Below are positions 7,674-17,278 of a stretch of DNA of 37,573 nucleotides, piece by piece. The notes below the pieces were generated by a model. It did not search any database. It was not told where the DNA came from and was given only the letters and a program-made list of their open reading frames with translations. Source of the DNA: Guillardia theta CCMP2712. Taxonomy: Eukaryota; Cryptophyceae; Pyrenomonadales; Geminigeraceae. The position numbers were made by a program, and so were the translations under genes. The stretch's first letter is position 1. Each line of letters starts with the position of its first letter. Where the stretch lies: contig NW_005434473.1 in assembly GCF_000315625.1 (NCBI RefSeq), forward strand, positions 1 to 37,573, read 5' to 3'.

Positions 7674-8993
7674 ATGTTGTTTTGCAAGCATGCACGAGTG
7701 TTTCTGTCTGTGCTCTTCTTGGTCCTTTTTCCTGGAGAAAAGAGGAAACGGGACGAGGTGGATGATGATGATGATGACGAGCATTCCGATGCGAGTGTGA
7801 GCCAGTCAGAGAGTGAGGGATGTGACTCTTCGGATGACTTTGATGATCCTGATGACATTGAGAGTGACGAGAAGTGGTTCTCTGGAGAGAGGAAGAGAGT
7901 TGACAGCAAGGTACTGCCTGATAGTGACGAGGAGCCTGAATGGAAGTCTAAGGATAAGGCTGCGGAGAAGGCTGAGAAGTGGGCTGTTTGTCACATGGAT
8001 ATGAACTTTAGTCGAAAGCTGATGATCAAGGGATACAAAATCAAGTTCGATGACCATGATGCCTGTTATTCATCCGTTGAGAAGGATTTGCGAAGTCTTG
8101 TTGCTGATATTCCAAAAGAGACGAAGGAGAGGATTGAGGGTTCGATGACTCCGAGAATGAAAGAGACGTGGAGTTTCTTGCCTCTTGTCTGCTTGAGTTA
8201 TTTTTGGGACTGGCAAAAGGAATCTGTGAAGAGTCATGTACCTGTGGACAATCTTTGTATGAAGAGTTTGTTTCGTGCTATCTTCTTCAATTCTGAATGT
8301 GGATTCGGGAAATTTCTGATTCATTTCAACTTCCTTCCGTATCTGTTGAGTTTTCACCAGCGATGCATGGTCAATTCCGGTCTTTCTGATAGTGTCGTTT
8401 TCGATGATATGGTTCGTTTTTCGTATCGTTTGGCCGATGACGGGTATGAGTTTTTGCAAGGAAGCAGGTACCTGTGTTCATTCTTGTACGTTGAAAGGTG
8501 CTTCAATTATATCTTCAATTACAAGAAGCCTTCAATCAGCTATGATTCGTGTGTTAATTCATCGGAAGTCGATAAAGAGGTTTCATCAATGTTGTATCTT
8601 CCGACTGTAAAGGATCTTATGAATCGTGTCCGGCGGTCTGTTGTTGCTGCCAGATTTGACCAGTACTGTGGCTTGATTCTTCTTTTGCTTTCCATGCCTG
8701 GAATGTTCGAAGTTTTCCGTGAGGACTCCAATCAATTGACTTCATTTAAGCGATTTCTGAAAACTTATCTGATTGAAGGACGAAATGTTGGAGAGGATGA
8801 AGCGGTGAAGAGAGTTGACGAGATCGTTGATGACATTCTGAACAGGAGATACTCTGATCATGACTTTATCTCAGTTGCTCAAGGTCTTGTTGAACACTTG
8901 TTTATCAGACCTTTCACGCGCGGAGTGCTCTTCAAGTTGTCTTCTGCTCGCCAGTCTCGTCTCGAGGGCTTCTTGATGCAATCTGGTCCTTAG
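7674..8993 (+). CDS. Orphan acidic protein, 439 aa
   Basis: The frame is open from a GTG at 7653, and the first ATG is at 7674. The N-terminus is hydrophobic (R-V-F-L-S-V-L-F-L-V-L-F). It is followed at once by K-R-K-R and a long Asp/Glu/Ser-rich tract to about residue 85. The rest is a mixed alpha-helical domain with many aromatics and no motif that I know. The hydrophobic start and the adjoining basic/acidic nuclear-type tract suit different compartments, so a short unrecognised intron or another start is possible. The gene stands downstream of the 74-bp array. Codon use leans to T/A in third positions, like the other accessory genes. No function is assigned. Confidence 0.6.
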   Translation: MLFCKHARVFLSVLFLVLFPGEKRKRDEVDDDDDDEHSDASVSQSESEGCDSSDDFDDPDDIESDEKWFSGERKRVDSKVLPDSDEEPEWKSKDKAAEKAEKWAVCHMDMNFSRKLMIKGYKIKFDDHDACYSSVEKDLRSLVADIPKETKERIEGSMTPRMKETWSFLPLVCLSYFWDWQKESVKSHVPVDNLCMKSLFRAIFFNSECGFGKFLIHFNFLPYLLSFHQRCMVNSGLSDSVVFDDMVRFSYRLADDGYEFLQGSRYLCSFLYVERCFNYIFNYKKPSISYDSCVNSSEVDKEVSSMLYLPTVKDLMNRVRRSVVAARFDQYCGLILLLLSMPGMFEVFREDSNQLTSFKRFLKTYLIEGRNVGEDEAVKRVDEIVDDILNRRYSDHDFISVAQGLVEHLFIRPFTRGVLFKLSSARQSRLEGFLMQSGP

Positions 8994-9300
8994 TTTTAGT
9001 GATTTTATCACCGTGTTATGGTAAAGATATTTTAATTTCTGGATGTCACTGGTATGCCTCACGATCACCCTAGGGTTGCTCAGATAAGTTTCAAAGTTTA
9101 AGCGAGGTTCTTGTGGCTCAAGTGCCATTCTGTAAAGACATAGAAACCATGTGGCAGGGGCATTGCGAATTACGATCCAGCTACCCAAAGGGTTAATACA
9201 TTTTATTTTCTTTGTTTTAGAATAAAACGTTTGTGAAGAATAAAACTTCTCTCCAGAATTTAATAAGGGAACCTTCCTTGGAAGGTGACCAATCCACCAA

Positions 9301-9768
9301 ATGACGAGTTGCGTGCTGTCATTGCTATCACCGCCACCACTGCTGTTGATGTGCCTTCTTCTTGGAACAAGCGCTTGGCATCAGGAAACCCAGTTGAGAT
9401 TCAACGAGCCGTCTACAACCGAATCGCATAAAGTCTTTACAATGCAGAATGCGACCGCACTCGAATATCGCAAAAGGGTTGTCCGCACCCACTCCCTTGA
9501 CTTTGTGTGTCCTCCGGGGCCACGCCGACTGCGAGGAGCTGGGGCGCTATGCCGTCTCGCAGAGGGAGGATCTAACTTCGAACATGAATCGGATTTGACT
9601 GTCCTAGCAAAAAGTTTCAGGGCCGTCGTCACCTCCCGTGGGTTAGAATCCCATGTGCAACCATGCATCAGAGACGAGGACTGTGGCGAGGGGATGAGGT
9701 GCAGGTTCTCGAGGTACGGGGGTTATTGCGCGCTCAATGTCACAGACACATGGGTGTTTGTAGACTGA
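9301..9768 (+). CDS. Small secreted cysteine-containing protein
   Basis: The 155-aa ORF begins with a strong signal peptide, a leucine-rich core at residues 4-22 with likely cleavage after T-S-A. The C-terminus has a compact disulphide-type motif, C-I-R-D-E-D-C-G-E-G-M-R-C-R-F-x4-Y-C, resembling small secreted Cys-knot or WAP-like modules. The middle third has poor coding character. Another frame across 9510-9560 reads D-C-E-E-L-G-R-Y-A-V-S, which looks more protein-like, so a short intron or frame break may hide a second module. An AATAAA lies about 50 bases after the stop. The target and role are unknown. Confidence 0.5.
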   Translation: MTSCVLSLLSPPPLLLMCLLLGTSAWHQETQLRFNEPSTTESHKVFTMQNATALEYRKRVVRTHSLDFVCPPGPRRLRGAGALCRLAEGGSNFEHESDLTVLAKSFRAVVTSRGLESHVQPCIRDEDCGEGMRCRFSRYGGYCALNVTDTWVFVD

Positions 9769-9867
9769 AATGTTTACAACCCATTAGGTCAATCTAGTGA
9801 TTAAATCCCTTGGACACAAAATAAAGGATAGTCACAAATACAAAAACATCTAGTCGTTTTCAAAGAT

Positions 9868-10092
9868 TTATGCATCACAAAACACCTGACTGCAATATGT
9901 AAAACTATGACAAAACCAAGCGCATCCAATGACCTTGTCGCAGAAAGTATCCTTGTGGCGATGTTCGTGGTATATTCTTTGGTCATACTGTGAGTTTATT
10001 CGTTCGTAATTCGCCGGTGCCATGGTGATAGGGACAGGGTGATACTGGGGGTTATATTGATGAGGGGTTGATAGTGATGTATACATTTGCAT
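9868..10092 (-). CDS. Small Tyr/His-rich protein with Cys tail
   Basis: The 74-aa ORF starts at ATG 10092 (a second Met is at 10086). The first half is rich in Tyr, His, Pro and Gln, and the last 24 residues hold five Cys. A TATA element is 24 nt upstream, which favours a real gene. It has no homologue that I recognise and no signal peptide. The ORF is short, so chance cannot be excluded. Confidence 0.4.
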   Translation of the reverse strand: MQMYTSLSTPHQYNPQYHPVPITMAPANYERINSQYDQRIYHEHRHKDTFCDKVIGCAWFCHSFTYCSQVFCDA

Positions 10093-10116
10093 TTTGTCGG
10101 GATTCTAACAAGGTTG

Positions 10117-10126
10117 CTTTTATATT
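10117..10126 (-). promoter_or_regulatory. TATA box (AATATAAAAG)
   Basis: On the minus strand AATATAAAAG lies 24 nt before the ATG at 10092, leaving room for almost no 5' UTR. Confidence 0.45.
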
Positions 10127-10172
10127 GAAAGGGTTTCCAAATTTTGGTAGCTAAGAGAGCCGTAGCGTACCA

Positions 10173-11060
10173 GGGCCAGGGTCGGACCCTTGGTGTTTTT
10201 ACTTAGTGGGTCACATATGAAAATCGCCATGTGCAGGACAGAGAGGCCAGAGAGGATATAGCGATGCCATTGTCTCCCTGGGAGATGCCTTGGGATCCCT
10301 TAGCTCTGAGGGCCAGGGTCGGACCCTTGGTGTTTTTACTTAGTGGGTCACATATGAAAATCGCCATGTGCAGGACAGAGAGGCCAGAGAGGATATAGCG
10401 ATGCCATTGTCTCCCTGGGAGATGCCTTGGGATCCCCTAGCTCTGAGGGCCAGGGTCGGACCCTTGGTGTTTTTACTTAGTGGGTCACATATGAAAATCG
10501 CCATGTGCAGGACAGAGAGGCCAGAGAGGATATAGCGATGCCATTGTCCCCCTGGGAGATGCCTTGGGATCCCCTAGCTCTGAGGGCCAGGGTCGGACCC
10601 TTGGTGTTTTTACTTAGTGGGTCACATATGAAAATCGCCATGTGCAGGACAGAGAGGCCAGAGAGGATATAGCGATGCCATTGTCCCCCTGGGAGATGCC
10701 TTGGGATCCCCTAGCTCTGAGGGCCAGGGTCGGACCCTTGGTGTTTTTACTTAGTGGGTCACATATGAAAATCGCCATGTGCAGGACAGAGAGGCCAGAG
10801 AGGATATAGCGATGCCATTGTCCCTCCGAGGCTCCGGGAGATGCCTTGGGATCCCCTAGCTCTGAGGGCCAGGGTCGGACCCTTGGTGTTTTTACTTAGT
10901 GGGTCACATATGAAAACCGCCATTCAACAAGGGTTCCTCCTCACAGTCAAATTGAAGGGGTGGTAACAAAAGAGATATGAAAGTAGGGGTAGTTTTTAGG
11001 TGAAAGGGTCGGACCCTTGGTGTTTTTACTTAGTGGGTCACATATGAAATCGGCCTTGTG
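10173..11060 (+). repeat. 137-bp tandem array with two palindromes per unit
   Basis: Units start at 10173, 10310, 10447, 10584 and 10721 (137 bp), with the next at 10866 after an 8-bp insertion and a partial copy near 11006. Each unit has the perfect 13-base palindrome AGGGTCGGACCCT. The first two also have TCTCCCTGGGAGA, which later units have mutated at one base. This array lacks the GGGGGTAC core. Confidence 0.95.
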
Positions 11061-11505
11061 CAGGAGAGGGTGCAAAAAAAAAAATTTGTATATATATGTA
11101 ACGAAAACGTGAGGTAAGTGACTTTGAATCGATTTAAATCAGTTTTGAATTGGTTTAAATTGATAAGAATAACAATATCATTTAGCTGATTTCTGTGTTA
11201 CTTTTGGGTAAATTTTTCTGGTGTTTTGTGAGAGATTGATAATGAGAGATTTGACTTAGAAGAAAAAAATGAGGTATGGAAAATCTCGGAAATTGAGCAG
11301 TAGAAAACAGCAGAATATGGTTGATTTTGATGTAGAAAATTGAAAAAGACAATCTTAAAAAAATTGAATTTATTAAAAATGCTTGTTAATCTATGCCTTG
11401 TCAATCTATGCCTCCTCTGTTCATTGGGGTTTTGTAGAAGTGATGATGCGGATTTTATTGAAATTGTCATGAATCATTAGTGTCAATGTTTGGATTACGT
11501 TGTAT
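11061..11505. other. AT-rich stretch without a supported gene
   Basis: It contains an A-run, a short TATATATATG tract and AT-rich filler. A 90-codon minus-strand frame is present but is low-complexity (Ser/Phe/Asn) and unconvincing. Confidence 0.5.
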
Positions 11506-12153
11506 TTATTGAACTGTGTAAATATATTGGTATTTATCAATAGGCAAGGTTGCCAAAGGGTGGTAACGTCTGTATTTTGATTTGGATACTGCTGTTTGGA
11601 TTTGATTTAGTTGGTGATGTTGTTGGAGATCGCGTTGCGAGGTGCATATCAACATGAAAGAAGAAAGGAATATGAACAAAGCCATAACGAAGATACCACC
11701 GATTGAAACTAGTGTTAGTTCGCTTTGTGTATATGGATTTGAAGAGCGTTTATCTGTGAAAGGATCGAATAGTAACCATACTATGATTCCAATGAGTGCC
11801 GTCAGAGTGATTGGGAATATTATTTGTAATCTTGACAATGATATCTTGTTGAAAGAATATAGAGATACTATCAAAGGCAGAGCGAGGAAGTATATTGCTA
11901 TGATAACATTGGATAGGAACCAATGTAATAGAAATGGTACATTGAGTTTGTCTTGTGAATCTTGTCTTCTTTTATTTATGTGGTTGATAGGGGCTGGTTT
12001 GTAGTACCATGTGATGAGAGCTGTTAACCAAAATAGATAGAAAAGTATGTATAGTGGTATAGGATTTCTTTTTGATATTTTGATATTATTTGGCTTCTGT
12101 TCGTTCTGGTCGTCTTCAGATGGCATGTTATCATTATCGTCTTCAGATGGCAT
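11506..12153 (-). CDS. Orphan membrane protein with four predicted helices
   Basis: The 215-aa ORF starts at ATG 12153, 30 nt after a TATA element. The acidic N-terminus repeats M-P-S-E-D-D twice (residues 1-6 and 10-15). Four hydrophobic helices follow at about 32-51, 74-101, 110-129 and 146-170. The C-terminal tail is polar, with Q/H/K/R residues. The TAA stop is part of the AATAAA hexamer (CAATAAAT), so the mRNA should have almost no 3' UTR. No family or transport motif is recognised. Codon use is very AT-rich. Confidence 0.65.
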   Translation of the reverse strand: MPSEDDNDNMPSEDDQNEQKPNNIKISKRNPIPLYILFYLFWLTALITWYYKPAPINHINKRRQDSQDKLNVPFLLHWFLSNVIIAIYFLALPLIVSLYSFNKISLSRLQIIFPITLTALIGIIVWLLFDPFTDKRSSNPYTQSELTLVSIGGIFVMALFIFLSSFMLICTSQRDLQQHHQLNQIQTAVSKSKYRRYHPLATLPIDKYQYIYTVQ

Positions 12154-12183
12154 ATGATGAATATATTTTATGATGTGGGATGA

Positions 12184-12192
12184 TTTATATGC
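12184..12192 (-). promoter_or_regulatory. TATA box (ATATAAATC)
   Basis: On the minus strand ATATAAATC lies 30 nt before the start codon of the membrane protein. Confidence 0.45.
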
Positions 12193-12458
12193 ATTTGAAT
12201 GGGTTTTTAAGAGTATGAATCGGAGAATTCTTTTTTTGACGAGTGTTTTGCGGGTGGTGTGTGGATTTGTTTGTTGTTTAGGTAGTGTGTATCGGGATTG
12301 ATGTATGCCTTGTTGGGTTTATTAGTTTTTATGATGTAAATTACAAATTTTGTCTTGGTTTTTTGTAATGGCGTTTTTGAGATTAAGAATGAGCTGTTTG
12401 CCGTCACTGTGGATGAAGACGGGTTCGATTCTCTTTCTCTTCATTACATGATTTGGGT

Positions 12459-12658
12459 TGGGATATTTTGGGAATATTATTTATATATATCTTTATATTA
12501 TTGGTGTGTATTTGGTACCCCTCCGAATTTGGATTATTACTAGGGGTAGTGGGAAGTTGGGGATATTTTGGGAATATTATTTATGTAGATCTTTATATTA
12601 TTGGTGTGTATTTGGTACCCCTCCTCAGTTGGATTATTACTAGGGGTAGTGGGAAGTT
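12459..12658 (+). repeat. Two tandem 100-bp units upstream of the acidic-tailed gene
   Basis: The anchor GGATATTTTGGGAATATTAT is at 12461 and 12561. Each unit contains TTTGGTACCCCTCC and TAGGGGTAGTGGGAAGTT, a reduced form of the GGTACCCC motif of the larger arrays. The copies differ at only a few bases. Confidence 0.9.
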
Positions 12659-12723
12659 CCTGGTCACAAACCTGTTTAAATTAGGCGAGGTGGTGGCTGG
12701 ATGGAGTTCTGAGAGCTAAAGGG

Positions 12724-13968
12724 ATGAACGAAAGGCGTCTGAGAGATGTTGTTGCGGGAGCTGTGATGGAATCGTTACGGAGTGATAAGGGTCTTTCTGT
12801 GGAGAGTATTTTGAATTGTGACTGGGATCAAGTGGAAGAGTGTATTGGGAATCTGCAAGGATTAAGTTTCCGGGAGTCTGGTGACTTTGAGATGTTTTTG
12901 GGGAAGAAGGATGAGTTACTTGGGCATCTGAAGGTTAGTTTGTTTGAAAATTATGGAATTTTAGAATTGACGAGTTGAATGATTGACAGTATTTCGCGCT
13001 GGAGGATGCTTTTGATGTTGAGCTGGATGAGGAGCTTGAGAATCATCTGAGACCTTTTATGGGCTGTGCGTATTTGGTTGCTACGAAGCAGTTGAATGTT
13101 TTTGAGAAGGCTTTTGCGAATGTGAACAATGTGGAAGTTGCATATGATCTGGTTGAATTTTTGATGTAATATGCTTATATGGTTTGGTGATGTATTGTGT
13201 AGTTATATTTGTTACAGTGCTGGAAGGATTGTGTTTTGGAATGCAATCATACTTTCCAAGACGTGAGACTGGAGAGTACTTATCAGTATGGAGAGAGAGC
13301 GATGTTGGATGATTATTATCATAAGAATCTTTTCTGTTTTACGCTTATGCAGGTGATGATTGATTTGTTTATTTCTTGTGATGCTTGAAGGTTGTTGATG
13401 ATTGCTCTCTATAGGATAAGGTTTATTGCATTGTTTCCGATGCTCTGTCTCCTTTCATTGTATCAAGGTCTTTGTACAAGGGTTATGATGAACAGGGGTA
13501 TGAGTACAGTGTTTTGATGAAGCCACCGTCGGATGAGCTGAGAGAAGGAGCGAAGTCGTTGCTGGAGCAGTCTGGAAGGGGCGAGGAGTTTGAAGCTTCA
13601 AAGGGGCGTTTTACTGAGTTGTTCAAGAAAGCATACAGAGAGGCGCAGGATCGTGTTGAGGAGGCGAAAGTGTGTATCTGTGAGCGCATATCGATGCTGG
13701 ATCATCCACGTGAGGAGTTGATTACTAGATTTGAATGCGATATCACGTTCCAGTTGGACCTTGGTTTCCTCTGCCATTGAGTGGTTTGGAGACTGTGATT
13801 GACAGGGTAAACACGGGTGAATATGGAGGAGATGCGTGTCCGATGGATGAGGATGAGGATGAGGATGAGGATGAGGATGAGGATGAGGATGAGGATGCAA
13901 GGCAAGGGATGAATGATTTGGTGTCTGAGAGCGAGTGGGACTCTGACTCAGATGAGAGTGAAATCTGA
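12724..13968 (+). CDS. Five-exon orphan gene with poly-Asp/Glu tail
   Basis: Exons are 12724-12933, 12990 to about 13151, 13218-13352, 13415-13709 and 13754-13968, with GT-AG introns of 56, about 66, 62 and 44 nt. The phases agree and give about 338 aa. The donor of the second intron is the uncertain point; 13136 is an alternative end of exon 2. The protein is mostly helical and charged, with a Cys-containing exon 3 (C-W-K-D-C-V-L-E-C). It ends in a (Asp-Glu)n run made by a GATGAG hexamer and a Ser/Asp/Glu tail. Such tails occur in histone-binding and chromatin proteins, but no domain is recognised. The same 3' end appears at base 1, so a second copy lies beyond the left edge. Confidence 0.6.
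13845..13896 (+). repeat. GATGAG hexanucleotide repeat coding Asp-Glu
   Basis: About nine tandem hexamers encode alternating Asp-Glu in the last exon. The same hexamer occurs in inverse orientation at 18587-18673. Confidence 0.9.
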
Positions 13969-15318
13969 TTGAGGTGAGAGCGCGATTGAGTTGTGTGTTT
14001 GATTGATTGTGGCTTTAAACCAGATTATGACTGATGCTATAGATGGCTGGCTGGCATTGCCAGGGAGTCTGAATTTGAAAGTATCTGTGCTGCTGCGCCA
14101 CGGAAGTCTCTTTTCTTGACATAGTTGTTAGTGAATATAACATAGTTGTTAGTGAATATAATCCGTATATGATCCAAACAAGAATCAATAGCGCAAAGGG
14201 GCTGGCTGCCCACACAATGATTCTAATTGCAACATCACTCAACGCCAGTACACTATGAATTCAGTTGTAATTGCCATTGATTTAAGCCATGGAAGATCAT
14301 TGTTGTTGCCGCTTCAACACTTTATTTTATATACGAGACAAGTCTGAAGCAAGGTGGAAAGAGTGCGGTGTGTAGAAAGATGAAACACAAGGCAGATTGA
14401 AAGAAATTTTATTGTCAAAACCTTTTAGGGATCCTCTTTAGAAGGCTAGCAATCAACCTGTCCTTGTTGTGGATTTCTGCAGCGTGTTCCTGTTGCATGC
14501 TCTGGATTCGAGCTTCGTAGTGAAGCTTCATCTGTTTTTCCTTGTCGAATGTTGAATGTTGAAACATCCTTCGTATCCAGGCTTGATATTCATCAACTTT
14601 TGTGTTGTGATGCAATTTTTTTGGGTTGAGTTTGATACGAAAAGATTTCAACAAGTTGCGACAGAGCATATCATGATCAGCTTTGATGGAAGAGTCCAAA
14701 AAGAATGGAACGAGCTTTTTGATCGTAAAGCGGTCAAGCAACGAGAAGAGTTGAATCAAATACAATCGCCATTGAACTGTCTGACAGTTGGTGTAACGAA
14801 TGGCACGATTTCGGCCCTTGGAATGCTTAGAAGTGTAATACATATTACATTGCCAATGTGAAAAGATATGACTTTTTGCGTAATCAAGTCCCAGGAAAGG
14901 TTTGTATTCGACAAGAGCATATATCACGGAAGGGTCCAAGAAATTTGGAATGAGTTTGTTGATAGTAAAGCGGTCAAGCATGCAGAAGAGTTGGATCAGA
15001 TACAATTGCCAGTCAACAGTTGGTTTGTGGATGGCATTATGAGCGTGACGTATAATAGCAGATTGAGCATTGTGGAAATACACAGGAGGTTTGTACAAAG
15101 CAACAGTATTGCATGCGTTGGAAAGAGATACTTTACGCTTCTTTGACGAGGATGGGTGGGAGTCGTTGCTGCGTTTGGGCATGGCGGCGTGGCTTTTCGG
15201 GGTCCGGTGGCGCCGGCGGTGAGTTAAGTAGATGTGTGTGGGGGGCTAAGTACCCCCTGTTGGGAGGGTGGAGTTTATAATATGAGTTATTTGAGTACCC
15301 CCTTGAGGATAGTGAGTA
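13942..15318 (+). repeat. Long direct repeat, copy 2
   Basis: This is the partner of 1-1377 at an offset of 13941. It starts in the last exon of the acidic-tailed gene and covers the second 255-aa gene. The match ends at 15318, inside the GTACCCCC array. Because the window starts inside copy 1, the true left limit of the duplication is not visible. Confidence 0.95.
14415..15182 (-). CDS. Orphan nuclear protein with internal duplication and coiled-coil tail (copy 2)
   Basis: The translation is identical over 255 aa to the ORF at 474-1241, including the SKKRKV signal, the duplicated W-x-L-Y-L-I-Q-L-F module and the charged coiled-coil end. The start is ATG 15182. AATAAA again begins two bases after TGA. 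Neither copy carries a lesion, so either both are selected or the duplication is very recent. Upstream lies the long GAGTACCCCC array, whereas copy 1 has only its first few units. Confidence 0.75.
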   Translation of the reverse strand: MPKRSNDSHPSSSKKRKVSLSNACNTVALYKPPVYFHNAQSAIIRHAHNAIHKPTVDWQLYLIQLFCMLDRFTINKLIPNFLDPSVIYALVEYKPFLGLDYAKSHIFSHWQCNMYYTSKHSKGRNRAIRYTNCQTVQWRLYLIQLFSLLDRFTIKKLVPFFLDSSIKADHDMLCRNLLKSFRIKLNPKKLHHNTKVDEYQAWIRRMFQHSTFDKEKQMKLHYEARIQSMQQEHAAEIHNKDRLIASLLKRIPKRF

Positions 15319-16495
15319 CCCCCCGGCTGGAGGGTTGAGTACCCCTGGAATCAGCCTGATGTGTTTTTTATAATATGAGTTATTGATATGTGTTGGGTAC
15401 GCTAAGTACCCCCTGTTGGGAGGGTTGAGTACCCCCCGGCTGAAGGGTTGAGTACCCCCGACTGGAGGGTTGAGCTGTAAAGCTCTGCAGCTGGGTTGAG
15501 GGCCGTCTGTTGAGTACCCCCTTGAGGATAGCGAGTACCCCCTGTTTAGAGGGTTGAGTACCCCTGGAATCAGCCTGACGTGTTTTTATAATATGAGTTA
15601 TTGATAGGTCTTGGGTACCCCCTTGAGTATAGCGAGTACCCCCTGTTTAGAGGGTTGAGTACCCCTTATCGGCGGTATTAGCTGTAAAGCTCTGCAGCTG
15701 GGTTGAGGGGTGGTGTCTTGAGTACCCCCTTGAGTATAGCGAGTACCCCCTGTTAAGAGGGTTGAGTACCCCCTATCAGTATTAGCTGTAAAGCTCTGCA
15801 GCTGGGTTGAGGGGTGGTGTCTTGAGTACCCCCTTGAGTATAGCGAGTACCCCCTGTTAAGAGGGTTGAGTACCCCCTATCAGTATTAGCTGTAAAGCTC
15901 TGCAGCTGGGTTGAGGGGTGGTGTCTTGAGTACCCCCTTGAGGATAGTGAGTACCCCCGGCTGGAGGGTTGAGTACCCCCTATCAGTATTAGCTGTAAAG
16001 CTCTGCAGCTGGGTTGAGGGGCGTGTCTTGAGTACCCCCTTGAGTATAGCGAATACCCCCTGTTTAGAGGGCTGAGTACCCCTGGAATCAGCCTGACGTG
16101 TTTTTATAATATGAGTTATTGATAGGTCTTGGGTACCCCCTTGAGTATAGCGAGTACCCCCTGTTTAGAGGGCTGAGTACCCCTGGAATCAGCCTGACGT
16201 GTTTTTATAATATGAGTTATTGATAGGTTTTGGGTACCCCCTTGAGTATAGCGAGTACCCCCTGTTTAGAGGGTTGAGTACCCCTGGAATCAGCCTGACG
16301 TGTTTTTTATAATATGAGTTATTGATAGGTCTTGGGTACCCCCTTGAGTATAGCGAGTACCCCCTGTTTAGAGGGTTGAGTACCCCTGGAATCAGCCTGA
16401 TGTGCTTTTATAATACGAGTTATTGATAGGTATTGAGTACCCCCTGTTTAGAGGGTTGAGTACCCTTATCAGTATCAACTGTGAACCTCTTCAGC
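15230..16495 (+). repeat. Compound GAGTACCCCC array with promoter-like modules
   Basis: Three modules alternate. Module A is GAGTACCCCCTTGAGTATAG followed by CCCCCTGTTTAGAGGG. Module B is TGGAATCAGCCTGACG followed by TTTATAATATGAGTTATTGA. Module C is TATCAGTATTAGCTGTAAAG followed by CTCTGCAGCTGGGTTGAGG. A is followed by B or C. Module B contains a TATA-like core that also occurs next to the TATA box of the gene at 24213. The end of module C also stands upstream of the gene at 23168. The array ends about 40 bases before the ATG at 16538. Confidence 0.95.
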
Positions 16496-16537
16496 TAGGC
16501 TAAGGGTTGAAGGTCTAGAGCTAATTCCGATCGCGCC

Positions 16538-17278
16538 ATGCAGAATAGCGATACAGAAGCCTCTGTGGAAGATCAATACTTCTCCCTCTCACAGAAGTTC
16601 ATCACACTCGAGCACCAATACAATGTCCTCAAAGGCAACTACGACACTCTCAAGCATACCAATACAACTTTTAAGAGCGAAATCAAGTCTCTTAGGCAAG
16701 ACCTGCAAAAGAAACATGATCGAATCATTGATATGAGGCAGCGTATTTATGACCTGCATGATGATCTCGACGATGTGAACAGAAGGCTCGATGATGCAGT
16801 CACAAGACTTAACGAGCGTGATTCTTCCTTTGACTACACCAAAGGCTTCTTCTACCTCACCCTTGGCCTCGATGCAACAAAGAGTTATACACCAAGCGAG
16901 ATCACCAAGGCATACAAGAGGGTCTACATGTTCAAACACTCAGACAAAGCCAGAGCCGACATCTGCAGCGACGAGTCTCGAACAATCCTCGAGGCAAAGG
17001 ATTACCTCATTGAAGGAAGTTGCGACCTGGAGCTCAACGATCCTCAGACTGAGTACCAAAACCTATTCAAGCTCAGACAGGAAGAGTACTTCAACACATT
17101 GTCGCGTATATTCTCGGTTGAAAGGGAAAGGAACAGACTTCAAGAGGAACTCGATGTCGTCAAACAGCAGCTCAAGGACGCACAGGCTTCCGCTCGACTC
17201 CATTCCATTGGGTTCTCAACTGGATTTTATTCCGTCTCGGCGGGGTCTTTTTCTACCTGGATTTTTCTGAATGAATAG
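16538..17278 (+). CDS. Coiled-coil protein with degenerate J-domain
   Basis: The 246-aa ORF starts at ATG 16538, just after the compound array. Residues 10-95 are heptad-rich, and 172-218 form a second coiled coil. Between them, residues 104-160 fit a DnaJ J-domain: F-Y-L-T-L-G-L, then E-I-T-K-A-Y-K-R-V-Y, then K-H-S-D-K-A at the HPD position. Pro is replaced by Ser (HSD), which in known J-proteins would prevent Hsp70 stimulation, so the domain may only bind. The last 25 residues differ in composition and include a 29-bp segment also found inverted at 21.6 kb, so the native C-terminus may be altered or spliced. J-domain assignment is by eye. Confidence 0.55.
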   Translation: MQNSDTEASVEDQYFSLSQKFITLEHQYNVLKGNYDTLKHTNTTFKSEIKSLRQDLQKKHDRIIDMRQRIYDLHDDLDDVNRRLDDAVTRLNERDSSFDYTKGFFYLTLGLDATKSYTPSEITKAYKRVYMFKHSDKARADICSDESRTILEAKDYLIEGSCDLELNDPQTEYQNLFKLRQEEYFNTLSRIFSVERERNRLQEELDVVKQQLKDAQASARLHSIGFSTGFYSVSAGSFSTWIFLNE

